A DNA stretch of 64,000 nt, from positions 186,001-250,000 of the forward strand of contig JJOH01000001.1 of assembly GCA_000696115.1 (NCBI GenBank). Reading direction: 5' to 3'. Below the pieces are notes generated by a model, which did no database searches, was not told where the DNA came from, and saw only the letters and a list, made by a program, of their open reading frames with translations. The translations under genes and the position numbers were made by a program. Positions within the stretch are counted from its first letter, which is position 1; every line of letters begins with the position of its first letter. This DNA is from Streptomyces olindensis (lineage in GTDB: Bacteria; Actinomycetota; Actinomycetes; Streptomycetales; Streptomycetaceae). Below, one piece after another: positions 25,394 through 34,434 of this stretch.

Positions 25394-26758
25394 TCAGGTG
25401 TCGTACTCCTGGACGCGGCGGCCGTGGCTGCGGTCGACGAGCGCGGGCAGGCGCTCCCGGAGCTCCGCCACCACCGTCGGCACGTCGATCGTCAGCAGTT
25501 CCCGGTCCCGCATGAGGACCCGTCCGTCCACGATCGTGGTGCGGACGTCGGCGGAGCGGGCGCTGTGCACGAGGGTGGCGGCGAGGTCGTGGACGGGCTG
25601 GGTGTGCGGGCCGCTGAGGTCGACCAGGACGATGTCGGCCCGGCGGCCCGGCGCGATGGTGCCGACACTGTCCCCCAGACCCACGGCCCGGGCGCTCTGC
25701 AGCGTGGCGTGGTGCAGGGCCTCACGGGAGGTCAGCCAGCGCGGGTCGCCCTCGGCCGACTTCTGGACCAGCGAGATGAGGGCCATCGACTCCCACACGT
25801 CGAGGGAGTTGTTGGAGGCGGCCCCGTCGGTGGCGAGCCCGACGTCGACGCCGATGGCGCGCAGGGCGCGGACGGGCGTGGTGTCGGGCCAGGCGAACTT
25901 GAGGTAGCCGCGGGGCGCGGTGGCCACGGCCGTACGACCGTCCGCCCGCTCCAGGAGGGGCAGGTCGCGGTCGGTGATGCCGGTGCCGTGGGCGAGGAGC
26001 AGGTCCGTGTGGAGGATCGTCGTACGGTCGAGGACCTCGATCGGGGTGACGCCGTGGCGGGTGAGGCTTGTGTCGGTCTGGTCCCGGTTCTCGGCGGCGT
26101 GGAGGTGCACCGGCAGGCCGTGCGTACGGGCGAGTTCGGCGGTGGCGGAGAGGTCGTCGTCGACGACGGTGTAGGGGGCGTGCGGTGCCAGGGCGGTGGT
26201 GATGCGGCCGTCGGCCGTGCCGCGGTGGCGCAGCGCGAATTCCAGTGACCGCTCCCGGCCTTCGGGTCCTTGCGAGGAGAAGAAGGCCTCCCCGAGCAGG
26301 GCCCGCATGCCGCTCTCCGCGACGACGCGCGCCACCGCGTCCATCGCGAAGTAGTGGTCGGCGAAGCAGGTGACGCCGCCGCGGATCATCTCGGCACAGG
26401 CGAGCCTCGCCCCCAACTCGACGTGCTCGGCCGTGAGGTTGGACTCGACGGGCCAGACGACGTCGTTGAACCACTCCTCCGTGGGCAGGTCCTCGGCGAG
26501 GCCGCGCAGCGCGACCATCGGGGCGTGGGTGTGGCAGTTGATCAGGCCGGGCAGGGCGACCTGGCCACGGGCCTCGATCCGCTCGGCGGCGGGCAGGCCG
26601 GCGACCGCGGCGGTGGTGGTGACCGCCTCGACGACCCCGTTCCGTACGACGATCGCGGCGTCCTCCGCGAACCCGATCCGCTCTTGATCGTCGTGCACGA
26701 GGACGGTACATGCGCTGATGATGAGCTCGGCGGGACTGTCCGCGGCAGAAGGCGTCAT
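25394..26758 (-). CDS. Amidohydrolase, S-adenosylhomocysteine/methylthioadenosine deaminase type
   Basis: A 454-residue metal-dependent amidohydrolase of the TRZ/ATZ subgroup. The N-terminal beta sandwich leads into the metal motif LINCHTHAPMVALRG, then HLHAAENRDQ (metal His and catalytic Glu region), ILHTDLLLAHG and GLATDGAASNNSLDVWE (Asp ligand). These enzymes deaminate adenosine-like compounds (SAH, 5'-methylthioadenosine) or hydrolyse amino-triazines; the residues favour the nucleoside deaminase branch. The ATG at 26758 has no ribosome binding site and TACGTT lies about 10 bases upstream, so it may be leaderless. Confidence 0.87.
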   Translation of the reverse strand: MTPSAADSPAELIISACTVLVHDDQERIGFAEDAAIVVRNGVVEAVTTTAAVAGLPAAERIEARGQVALPGLINCHTHAPMVALRGLAEDLPTEEWFNDVVWPVESNLTAEHVELGARLACAEMIRGGVTCFADHYFAMDAVARVVAESGMRALLGEAFFSSQGPEGRERSLEFALRHRGTADGRITTALAPHAPYTVVDDDLSATAELARTHGLPVHLHAAENRDQTDTSLTRHGVTPIEVLDRTTILHTDLLLAHGTGITDRDLPLLERADGRTAVATAPRGYLKFAWPDTTPVRALRAIGVDVGLATDGAASNNSLDVWESMALISLVQKSAEGDPRWLTSREALHHATLQSARAVGLGDSVGTIAPGRRADIVLVDLSGPHTQPVHDLAATLVHSARSADVRTTIVDGRVLMRDRELLTIDVPTVVAELRERLPALVDRSHGRRVQEYDT

Positions 26759-26892
26759 CACGCCAACGTACGACGACGTCGTAGGGCGGCATGAGCCGAA
26801 CCGCACATCCCGTCGCTGCTCTGTCGCGGGGCCGGCCGGGCAGGCACCCTGGCCTGACCACCCCGCCTGTCGGCTTCGGAAAGGAGCCCGGC

Positions 26893-27870
26893 ATGCTCCT
26901 CGGCACCTGGAACCTGGAGAACCTCTACCGGCCCGGCGGCCCGTACGGCCCGGAGGACGACGCCGCGTACGGGAGGAAGCTCGCCGCGCTGGCCGCCGTG
27001 ATCACGGAACTCGACCCGGCGCTGCTGGGCGTGCAGGAGGTCGGCGACCCCGAGGCGCTGAAGGACCTGGCCGGGATGCTCGGCGACGACTGGCATGTCG
27101 CCCTGTCCGAGCACGCGGACAGCCGGGGCATACGGGTCGGGTTCCTGAGCCGTGCGCCCTTGACGGTGGTGGCGGACACGGTGGCGTTCCCGGCGGAGCT
27201 GCGGCCCGTGCAGGCGGACGACTCGGGGCTGACGGTGGCGGGGGCGGGGCGGGGCCTGCTGGCCGTGGAGGTCAGGGACGGGCCGCCGGGGGACGGGTCT
27301 TCGCCCGACGAGCCGCTGCGGGTGGCCGTCTGTCACCTCAAGTCGAAACTACTGTCGTACCCGGACGGCCGGTTCCAGCCGCGCGACGAGGGCGAACGGG
27401 CCCGCTACGGCGCCTACGCCCTGTACCGGCGGGCCGCGGAGGCGACGGCCCTGCGCGCCCTCGCCGACGAGTTGCTGGAGGGCGACGGGCGGGCCCGGGA
27501 CGTGGCGGTCCTGGGCGACCTGAACGACGAGACGCAGGCGGCGACCACACAGATCCTGCTCGGCCCGCCCGGCTCGGAGATCGGCACGCCGGGGTACGAC
27601 AGGCCCGATCACGGGGACGCGACGCGGCTGTGGGACGTGGCCCCGCTCGTCCCCGCCGGACAGCGCTGGTCCCGCGTCACCTCCGGGCGGCGCGAGCTGA
27701 TCGACCACATCCTGCTCAGCCACCGGCTGGTGCGGCGGGTGACGGCGGCGGGCACGGGCCTGCCCGGCGAGGGCCCGCCCGACCTGCCGTCGGTCGGCCC
27801 CGACCCGGCGGAGCGGCGGGGCGCGCCCGGGTCGGACCACGCGCCGGTGTGGGTGCGGATCGGCGGCTGA
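26893..27870 (+). CDS. Endonuclease/exonuclease/phosphatase family hydrolase
   Basis: A 325-residue DNase-I-like phosphohydrolase. It begins LGTWNLENLYR (Asn of the metal site), then LGVQEVGDPEAL (catalytic Glu), AVCHLKSK (His), VAVLGDLNDE (Asp/Asn) and the terminal GSDHAPVWVRI (Asp-His). The active-site set is complete; the substrate (nucleic acid, phosphoinositide-like or other) cannot be told. AAGGAG is well placed before the ATG at 26893. No signal peptide, so it is likely cytosolic. Overlaps the methyltransferase gene downstream by about 22 bp. Confidence 0.88.
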   Translation: MLLGTWNLENLYRPGGPYGPEDDAAYGRKLAALAAVITELDPALLGVQEVGDPEALKDLAGMLGDDWHVALSEHADSRGIRVGFLSRAPLTVVADTVAFPAELRPVQADDSGLTVAGAGRGLLAVEVRDGPPGDGSSPDEPLRVAVCHLKSKLLSYPDGRFQPRDEGERARYGAYALYRRAAEATALRALADELLEGDGRARDVAVLGDLNDETQAATTQILLGPPGSEIGTPGYDRPDHGDATRLWDVAPLVPAGQRWSRVTSGRRELIDHILLSHRLVRRVTAAGTGLPGEGPPDLPSVGPDPAERRGAPGSDHAPVWVRIGG

Positions 27871-28403
27871 GGGCCATCGACATCCCGGAGCGGCTGAGGT
27901 GGGCGGTGCGGATCCTCGACCCCGCCCCCGACGACCGCGTGCTGGAGATCGGCTGCGGCCGCGGCGTCGCGGTCGCGCTGCTCCGCGACCGCCTCACCAC
28001 GGGCACCGTCACCGCCGTCGACCGCTCCGCCACGGCCGTGGCGGCGGCCCGGCGCCGCAACCGCGAGGCGGTCGCGGCCGGGAGGGCCGCCTTGCACGTC
28101 CTCTCCCTGGAGGACGCCGACTTCGCCCCTGAATCCTTCGACAAGGTCCTGGCGGTGAACGTGAACCTGTTCTGGACGCGCCCGGCGGACGCGGAAGTGA
28201 CGGCGCTGCGACGCTGGCTGGCACCGGGAGGCGTGCTCTGCCTGTGCTGGGAACCGCCGGACGGGAGGCGGGCCGGGGAGATCGCCGGGGTGGTGGAGCG
28301 GGTGGTCGCGGCGCACGGGTTCGCGACGAGGACCGTGCGGGACGGCGGGCTGGTCGCGGTGCTGGGCGTGCTAGCCGGCGAGGGGCGTCCGGGGCAGCCG
28401 TAG
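27849..28403 (+). CDS. Class I SAM-dependent methyltransferase
   Basis: About 184 residues. LRAIDIPERLRWAVRILDP leads into motif I VLEIGCGRGVAVALL, then VTAVDRSATAV, DKVLAVNVNLFW and LAPGGVLCLCWEPP. The start is uncertain: no ATG lies upstream in this frame, and the GTG at 27849 (inside the 3' end of the preceding gene) gives the conserved LRAIDIPERL segment. A GTG at 27903 would remove it. Convergent overlap of 33 bp with the FUSC gene. The substrate is unknown. Confidence 0.78.
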   Translation: MGADRRLRAIDIPERLRWAVRILDPAPDDRVLEIGCGRGVAVALLRDRLTTGTVTAVDRSATAVAAARRRNREAVAAGRAALHVLSLEDADFAPESFDKVLAVNVNLFWTRPADAEVTALRRWLAPGGVLCLCWEPPDGRRAGEIAGVVERVVAAHGFATRTVRDGGLVAVLGVLAGEGRPGQP

Positions 28404-30365
28404 GCCCACCCGCTCCACCGGCCCGGCGAGTTCGGCGAGGACGGCGGCGAGGCGTTCCCGGTGGCGTGGGCCGATCTGTCCCGTGTCGTCGAGGTGCACG
28501 GCGCAGGCCGTGGTGGTGTCGACGAGGCGTTCGAGGATGTCGGCCACCTCGTCCGCGCCCTCGGTGTGCCGGGCGAGGGCGGGCAGTTCGTGCGCGGCGA
28601 GGGAGATGGCCGTGCGGGCCTCGGCGAGGGTGCGGTAGGCCTCGCGGCGCAGGGTCCAGCGGGTGGCGCGGTGGTCGGAGGGGGTGCCGGGGGTTCCTAT
28701 GCGTGGGGTGTCGGGGATGCCGGAAGTTCCGACGCGCGGGGCATCGGGGGCGTCGGAGGTCTCGACCCTCCGGGCTTCGGGGGTACCGGAGGTTCCGATG
28801 CGGGGGGCGTCGGCCTCGTCGAGGACGTGGATGAGGTAGGCGTGCGCGGCCTCGTTCGCCGCCGCCAGCCGGGCGCGCACGCCGCCGCCCCGCTGTCCCG
28901 GCATCGGCAGGTGCCCGACGATCAGGACGATCGCGCAGGCCAGCAACGTCTCGCCGATCCGGCCCGCGGACGCCTGCGGCTCCCCGCCGACCATGACGAG
29001 GGCGAGGACGAGGACGGTGACGACGGCGGTCTGGGCGGCGAAGTGCCGGGTGGCGACGGGGATGAGCGCACCGCTGAGGGCGACGAGCGCGATGAGCCCT
29101 TCCGGCCGGGGCAGGACGGCGGCCAACCCGGCGAAGAGGAGAGCGCCGAGTACGGTGCCGGCGGCCCGGTTGAGCACGCGGGAGGCCAGGGGGCCCAGGT
29201 CGGGCTTGACGAGGAAGACGGCAGTGGCGGGCAGCCAGTACCAGTGCTCGTGCTGCCCGTACCACTGGGTCCGGTGCAGGGCCTGGGCGACCGCCGCGCT
29301 GGCCCCGAAGCAGAGGGCGACGCGCAGCCCGTACTCGCGTCCGGCGCTGCCGAAGACGGCGCGCAGTCGATCCCGGGCGGTACGGGGCCGGGTGTGCAGG
29401 TCGCCTCCCCCGCCCTGGTCGAACACCTCGGCGGCGTGCAGCAGGGCGTCGTCGAGGGCGCGCAGCGCGGGTGCCGAGCGGGAGGGGGCGGGCAGTGGAC
29501 CGGTGTGCGCGTTGCCGCGGACGGCGGCGGCGAGCCGCCGGGGTCCTTCGGAGGCCCGCTCGGAGACGGCCTCTCCGGCCCAGGCGAGGGCCGTGGCGGC
29601 CTCGGCGAGGGGCAGCGCGGCGGCGTACTGGGCGTGCAGCCGCCGCTCGGCGGAGGAGGAGGCGTACCGCCGCAGCCGGGGCCCGGCGAGGGCGTCCTGC
29701 GCGTGGTCGAGGGCGGCGGTGAGCGCGGCCCGGCGGCGGATGGCCTCGGGCCCGCCGACGGCGTCGAGGAGCTCGGCGACGGCGTCGTACACGCCGGCCA
29801 CGGCCTGCCGCTCCCCGTCGAACCGGAAGTCGCCGGTGAGGGAGCCGGGCGTGGGCAGGACGAGCCGCAGCACGATCAGCCACCCGGCCCCCGCGAGGAA
29901 GGCGAGCGCACGGCCCCATCCCGGCTCCGGCAGGGGCATCCCGGCCCCGACCGCGGAACCGACGAGCACCTGCGTCCCGACGGCGGACGCGACGGGCCCG
30001 ATCGCGCTGACCGCCCCGGCGACGAGCCCGACGACCGTGAGGATCACGGTGAGCACGACCGCGCCCGTCCCCTGCCCGGCGTACGTCCCGATCACCATTC
30101 CCAGGGCACCGCCCAGCGCGGGCATCCCGATCCGCTTGACGGAGGCCCGACGGCTCCCCGGCCGGTCGTTGATCCCGGCGAGCATGGCGGCGATGGCGGC
30201 GACGACGCCGAGCGAGGTGTGCCCGGTCCCCACGGCCACGAGCAGCAACGGCCCGGCGGACAGGGCCCCCCGCGTCACCGCGCTCCAGGGCACCGGCCCT
30301 CGCTGGGAGCGCAGGGCGTGCGCGAGCCAGGGCGGAAGATGCAGAGCGGCGGGGAGGCGGGGCAC
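28371..30365 (-). CDS. FUSC/aromatic acid exporter-like membrane protein
   Basis: A 664-residue protein with two sets of membrane helices (about 30-165 and 345-470), each set followed by a cytosolic helical region. This is the fusaric-acid-resistance/YccS/AaeB layout. HWYWLPATAVFLVKPDLGPLASRVLNRAAGTVLG is the FUSC core block in the second set. It would export aromatic or weak acids; the substrate is not known. A GTG at 30365 starts it. The second cytosolic part contains four 11-residue repeats that are unusual for the family. Its 3' end overlaps the methyltransferase gene on the other strand. Confidence 0.85.
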   Translation of the reverse strand: MPRLPAALHLPPWLAHALRSQRGPVPWSAVTRGALSAGPLLLVAVGTGHTSLGVVAAIAAMLAGINDRPGSRRASVKRIGMPALGGALGMVIGTYAGQGTGAVVLTVILTVVGLVAGAVSAIGPVASAVGTQVLVGSAVGAGMPLPEPGWGRALAFLAGAGWLIVLRLVLPTPGSLTGDFRFDGERQAVAGVYDAVAELLDAVGGPEAIRRRAALTAALDHAQDALAGPRLRRYASSSAERRLHAQYAAALPLAEAATALAWAGEAVSERASEGPRRLAAAVRGNAHTGPLPAPSRSAPALRALDDALLHAAEVFDQGGGGDLHTRPRTARDRLRAVFGSAGREYGLRVALCFGASAAVAQALHRTQWYGQHEHWYWLPATAVFLVKPDLGPLASRVLNRAAGTVLGALLFAGLAAVLPRPEGLIALVALSGALIPVATRHFAAQTAVVTVLVLALVMVGGEPQASAGRIGETLLACAIVLIVGHLPMPGQRGGGVRARLAAANEAAHAYLIHVLDEADAPRIGTSGTPEARRVETSDAPDAPRVGTSGIPDTPRIGTPGTPSDHRATRWTLRREAYRTLAEARTAISLAAHELPALARHTEGADEVADILERLVDTTTACAVHLDDTGQIGPRHRERLAAVLAELAGPVERVGLRLPRTPLAG
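28680..28811 (-). repeat. Four 33-bp in-frame repeats in the FUSC gene
   Basis: Encodes DAPRIGTSGTP, EARRVETSDAP, DAPRVGTSGIP and DTPRIGTPGTP back to back, in the cytosolic region before the terminal helices. Copy number is likely variable between strains. Confidence 0.85.
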
Positions 30366-30593
30366 GGAGCTCCAGTCGTCTCGTCGGAGGCAGGGGTGGG
30401 CCTTCGGGCGACGGTGGCCGGGCGGTGTTGGGGCCCACGGTAGGCGGGGTTCCTGGAGGAAAGGTTTCCGGAACGTGACGGAGGCCGTGAAAGTCGGCGT
30501 TCTTTATGAACGCAACTCCGAGCACTGGGGTGGCGGGCGTGTGGCCAGATCCGCACTGTTCCGCACAGGCGGCTGATACAGATGAAGATCTCG

Positions 30594-30616
30594 TTGTCAG
30601 TGGCCTCTGTGATGCT
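30594..30616 (+). promoter_or_regulatory. Partial RecA-NDp-like element before the toxin island
   Basis: TTGTCAGTG, GCCTCTGT, GATGCT: the upstream part is exact and the spacing is right, but the hexamer has G where the consensus -10 TANNNT has T. It lies 48 bp before the GTG of the DUF6507 gene. The remaining intergenic stretch from 30366 shows nothing else clear. Confidence 0.35.
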
Positions 30617-30663
30617 GGGGACGACTGAGGGAATGTGTTCGCCGGGGATTCACGGGGGTTGGT

Positions 30664-31074
30664 GTGACGGGGTGGGACATCTCGCCTTCCGGTGTGGGGT
30701 CGGTGGTCTCCACGGTGCGGGAGGCGGCCGATGCCATGAACGAGGGCATCACGCTGTACGGACGGTCCGTGCAGGGGGCGATGGAGTCGGTGGGCACGCT
30801 GTCGTTCGGTGACGGGGGCGCGGCAGCCGGTGGCGGCCGGGCCGCCGGTCTCGTCGCGGTGGCGCTGGCGGAGTTCGTCGCCGGCACCGAACGGGATGTG
30901 GCGTTCCTGCCGCTGCGTGCGAGCAATTCCGCGAACGGCGCGATCGAGGCGACCAACGCCTACGTGGCCGGCGATCTGGAACAGGCATGGAACGCACAGC
31001 GCCAGGCAGCCCTGGCACCGGACGTGACCGCCTTCCTGGAGGCCGCCCGCAAGCAGGCGGGTGACAAGGGTTGA
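30664..31074 (+). CDS. DUF6507 family protein (type VII secretion associated)
   Basis: A 136-residue all-helical protein: SVVSTVREAADAMNEGITLYGRSV forms the first long helix, a Gly/Ala-rich turn follows at about 50-60, then two more helices. Size and pattern recall ESX/WXG100-like secreted or chaperone proteins, and DUF6507 is found next to type VII-linked toxins in streptomycetes. GTG start at 30664 after a GGGG tract. Its TGA overlaps the TTG start of the toxin gene (TTGA), so the two are co-translated and the product may deliver the toxin. No secretion machinery genes are in the window. Confidence 0.75.
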   Translation: MTGWDISPSGVGSVVSTVREAADAMNEGITLYGRSVQGAMESVGTLSFGDGGAAAGGGRAAGLVAVALAEFVAGTERDVAFLPLRASNSANGAIEATNAYVAGDLEQAWNAQRQAALAPDVTAFLEAARKQAGDKG

Positions 31075-33368
31075 TCAGCCCGGACAACATACCGACGTTC
31101 ACCGGCGACCTGGTCGCACTGCAGCAGCACATCTCCTCATTGCGTCGGGCGGCGAAGGCGATCCGGGACAACGGCGGCGAGGTCCATACCCGCTTCCAGC
31201 GCCTGGCCCCCTCCTACACGGCACCCGAGGCCGAGCAGCTTCTCGCCACCACGCAGCCGGTCGAGTCGAGGTCGTCCTCGTTCGCGGACGACCTGGAGAC
31301 GGTGGCCGCGGCGCTCACCGCGCACGTCATCGAAGTCGCCGAGATCGTCAAGCGGCTGGAGACCCTGCGCGGCCAGGCCACGGTGTTCGTCGAGTCCGTC
31401 AAGGGCGATGACGGCCTGCTGCGCAGCTGGCAGCAGGACCAGGACAAGGTGGATGAGCATCAGGCCATCTGGGACGGCGTGAACGCGGCGGTCGCGGCCT
31501 TCCAGCAGGCCGAGGTCGACTGCGCCGACAAGATCACCGCACTGGTCGGCGGCACCCAGTGGCACATCAACGACGGCAGCCCCGAGCAGGACAACCCGTA
31601 CGGTTTCAGTGCCGAACAGCTCGGTGAGGCGGACAAGCTGCCCTGGGGCACCCCGGCCCACCACGAGGCGCTGCCGTTCGGCATCGACTACCACCTGCGG
31701 GAGGCCGGAGTCAGCCTGTGGAACAACGCCGCGGGCTCGGTCGAGGGCTTCATCGACCTGTTCAGTCCCGGGGAGGACGGCGACGCCACCCGTGAGGGCC
31801 TGGTCCGGGCGATCGTCGGGATGGAGTCGTATCTGCTCGACCCGCACGGCGACCGCGAGGGCACCGGGCCATGGAACATGCCGTTCGCGCGGGAGAGCCG
31901 GCCGTTCGCGAAGGAGTTCGCCAAGGGGCTGGTCGGCTGGGACGACTGGCAGACCAACCCGGGCAAGGCGTTCGGCACCGTGCTGTTCAACGGCCTCACC
32001 CTCGGGGCCGGCCCGCTGGGCGCCGCGGCCAAGGGCGCGTCCGCAGCCGGCAAGGCCGGGGCCGGAGCCCGCGTGGCCGGCACCCTGGCCAAGGTGGGTG
32101 AGGTCCTCGACCCCATCGGCGCCGCCGCCAGGACGGCCGGAGTCGCGGCCCGCGCCCTGCCCCGCGTCGCGGACCTGACCGCCGGCGTCCGCGCCGTCAC
32201 CGAGGCGGCCGCCGCCGCAGACAGCACCCACAGCGTGCTACGGCTTGCCGACGGCTCTGAACTCCGCATTGCGGACGGGGAGTTCATTCCCGGCAAGGGT
32301 GGTGTTGTCGACAACACCCGAGCCCGTCACGAACCCCCAGCTACCGAGCGGACTTCGTCTGGAGACCTCCCCCGACAGCATGAACTGATCGGCGTAGGTG
32401 CACGCGCTCCTGAGGCCACTGCCCACACCGGCGACAGCCTGCCGCCCGGAGCCAGCCATGACGTACCCGGTGGGTCAGGTCCCCGCGATGCCGCCTCGAC
32501 TCATACGAGCCACGCCACCGAGAGCGGCGAGCAAGGAAATCACACGGGCAGGACGGAGACCCATTCTCGGAGCGGAGCCGACAACTGGACCTCTGTCCCG
32601 GATCACTCGGAGCCTGGGGACATCCCACCTGATGGCCATGGGAGTGGCGGCGTACGGCATCCGGAGGACAACCACGGTGGTCAGGCAACCGAAACCACTC
32701 CGGGTCCACTGGAGCTGGGGGGTGAGGCCGAGCATCGACTGCGCGAAGGAATCCGCGGCATTCCCAGAAACACCATGAAGCCCAAAGTGCTGGAGAGGAT
32801 TGTCAGCAGATTGGGCGAGGACCCATCCGGCCGCGAAATTGCCGAGATCATCAGCTCCGGCCACCTTTCCCAGTCGCAAGGGTTCCTGGATACGGTCTCC
32901 ATGGTGGGATCGTCCAACCCGCACCAAGTTCCACGGGCCATTGATCAGATCCGGCTCGGCGATCAGCTCTACAGAAGCGGCTTGCGGAACATCGAATTCG
33001 AAGTAAAGGACGCGGCACTCAAGGCGGATCTCGACGTGCGAGTTACTGATGATTCAGGGCAAAGTTACGGGTATCAACTCAAGCGTCTGGATAATCCGAA
33101 GGAACCTATCAACGAGATTGCGAAGTCGCACCATCTCGGCCAGCTCTCCAAATCGGAAGCCGACCATAAGATCATGCTCGTCGACGGGCAGGGCACCGTC
33201 GCGGAATGGCAGGCGAAAGGGGTGCCGGAGGAGCTACTCCAGGTACATCATGGCGAGCATCCGGTGAAGAGCAAGAAGGGTCGTGGCATCCTGTTCGTGA
33301 TCAGGCTCGAGGACGGAACGCTTGTGATTCCGCCGGGCGCCAAGGTTGATCCGCGAGGTGTTCTGTGA
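31071..33368 (+). CDS. Polymorphic toxin-like protein, helical N-terminus and putative PD-(D/E)XK nuclease tip
   Basis: A 765-residue protein. Residues 1-160 are long coiled-coil helices of ESX/LXG style. Residues 180-390 contain a conserved middle part (SVEGFIDLF, then an Ala/Gly-rich segment that may be membrane-active). Residues 400-560 form a low-complexity linker rich in His, Gly, Ser, Thr and Pro. The C-terminal 200 residues are a compact domain: Glu642/Glu644 in IEFEVKD, Asp653/Asp655 in ADLDVRV and Gln669-Leu-Lys671 in YGYQLKRL, in PD-(D/E)XK-like order. GC falls in this tip. Read together: a secreted nuclease toxin for competition (inference). TTG start by overlap; overlaps the next gene by four bases. 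Confidence 0.75.
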   Translation: MISPDNIPTFTGDLVALQQHISSLRRAAKAIRDNGGEVHTRFQRLAPSYTAPEAEQLLATTQPVESRSSSFADDLETVAAALTAHVIEVAEIVKRLETLRGQATVFVESVKGDDGLLRSWQQDQDKVDEHQAIWDGVNAAVAAFQQAEVDCADKITALVGGTQWHINDGSPEQDNPYGFSAEQLGEADKLPWGTPAHHEALPFGIDYHLREAGVSLWNNAAGSVEGFIDLFSPGEDGDATREGLVRAIVGMESYLLDPHGDREGTGPWNMPFARESRPFAKEFAKGLVGWDDWQTNPGKAFGTVLFNGLTLGAGPLGAAAKGASAAGKAGAGARVAGTLAKVGEVLDPIGAAARTAGVAARALPRVADLTAGVRAVTEAAAAADSTHSVLRLADGSELRIADGEFIPGKGGVVDNTRARHEPPATERTSSGDLPRQHELIGVGARAPEATAHTGDSLPPGASHDVPGGSGPRDAASTHTSHATESGEQGNHTGRTETHSRSGADNWTSVPDHSEPGDIPPDGHGSGGVRHPEDNHGGQATETTPGPLELGGEAEHRLREGIRGIPRNTMKPKVLERIVSRLGEDPSGREIAEIISSGHLSQSQGFLDTVSMVGSSNPHQVPRAIDQIRLGDQLYRSGLRNIEFEVKDAALKADLDVRVTDDSGQSYGYQLKRLDNPKEPINEIAKSHHLGQLSKSEADHKIMLVDGQGTVAEWQAKGVPEELLQVHHGEHPVKSKKGRGILFVIRLEDGTLVIPPGAKVDPRGVL

Positions 33369-34378
33369 TTACGACGATGCCGGTTGGCAGCTGGTCCTGG
33401 GAGACCGTGACGCGGCGTCCGGACGACAATCCGGTCACACGGTGCGTTCAGCTGGTGCTCGACTTGTGGGCTGCCCTGCGGGGTCTGGGTCTGGCCGAAG
33501 GCGACGCCCGAGCCGACATCACCGCACAGGGCGTAAGCCAGGGCTCGCTCCTGGTTGACCGCAAGAGGGTGCACGTTGAGGCGAATCGCGCCGCCTCGGA
33601 CAGCGAGCTCTCACGCGAACTGCGCTCGGTGGATCCTGCACGGGTCGAGGTCGTGACGATCGATCTGGCCACGCCGGGAATCTGCCTCCGCGGGGGCGAG
33701 ACCCACCATGTCCAGAAAATGTTCGTGATTTCCGTCGAGTCGTGGTCAGGCGGTGCGGGAACGGTGACGCTTCACACCTTCTCCGATGCTTGGCTGTCCC
33801 ATGACCTACGCGGACACAAGCAGGTCGAGGTGCAGCGCGAGAACGCTCCCCGTTTGACGGCGGCGCTCGCCGAGATCAGCAGACTGACGCAATCTCAGAC
33901 CGTTCCCTCAGACCCTCGCACATACGGCATTCCGACCGCAGACGGCTTCGAAGACTTCCCGGACGACGACCCGGACCTGCTCGACTTTTGGTACATGCTC
34001 GAAGTGCCGCGCAGAACGAGATGGCTATTGCAGCAACTGCCATCAGAGTCGGTGCATTTCGAGGCGCAGACCGAATCGCCGGTCACGTTCGCGGAAGTGG
34101 CGGTGAATGACAAAATTGTCGGGTACATCTGGGCATCCGACAATGATGACGCAGCAGGATATGAGCCGCGTACCCCAGCAGGGGATCTCGCCCTCGACGC
34201 CGGAAAGGAGTGGCTGACACGGCTGAGCGAGGCAAAGCAGCGCGGCTTGTCTCCCTCCGGGGCACTGCACACGCTCTCGTCATCGCCGGGAAACGCACAG
34301 TCGGGGGCCGTTGTGCCGGGCTCGCTGCGGAAGTTCCCCTCACTGGAGGCTCTGCAGGACCTCTCGGGGAGAGAGTGA
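33365..34378 (+). CDS. Probable immunity protein for the upstream toxin
   Basis: A 337-residue cytosolic-type protein with no family I recognise. Its GTG overlaps the toxin stop (GTGA) and the GC content is lowered as in the toxin tip, the usual mark of a toxin-tip/immunity cassette. Two parts are suggested: residues 1-160, with an early helix (VTRCVQLVLDLWAALRGLG) and mixed strands; and 190-337, acidic, with DDDPDLLDFWYMLEVPRR and VAVNDKIVGYIWASDNDDAAG. An acidic surface would suit inhibition of a nucleic-acid-binding enzyme. It is longer than most immunity proteins, so it may be two fused units. Confidence 0.6.
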   Translation: MITTMPVGSWSWETVTRRPDDNPVTRCVQLVLDLWAALRGLGLAEGDARADITAQGVSQGSLLVDRKRVHVEANRAASDSELSRELRSVDPARVEVVTIDLATPGICLRGGETHHVQKMFVISVESWSGGAGTVTLHTFSDAWLSHDLRGHKQVEVQRENAPRLTAALAEISRLTQSQTVPSDPRTYGIPTADGFEDFPDDDPDLLDFWYMLEVPRRTRWLLQQLPSESVHFEAQTESPVTFAEVAVNDKIVGYIWASDNDDAAGYEPRTPAGDLALDAGKEWLTRLSEAKQRGLSPSGALHTLSSSPGNAQSGAVVPGSLRKFPSLEALQDLSGRE

Positions 34379-34434
34379 TGAGGGCACAGGATGCCCTCGC
34401 CTTCACACCCACGCCGATCTAGCCCAGGAATCCC

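Noticed and set aside
28009..30525. Long open frames antisense to or out of frame with the FUSC and other high-GC genes
   Set aside because: Arg/Pro/Ala-rich translations without domains; typical frame shadows in high-GC DNA.
33001..33070. TTA trinucleotides as bldA-dependent leucine codons
   Set aside because: Those I checked here and elsewhere in genes are out of frame or lie between genes.
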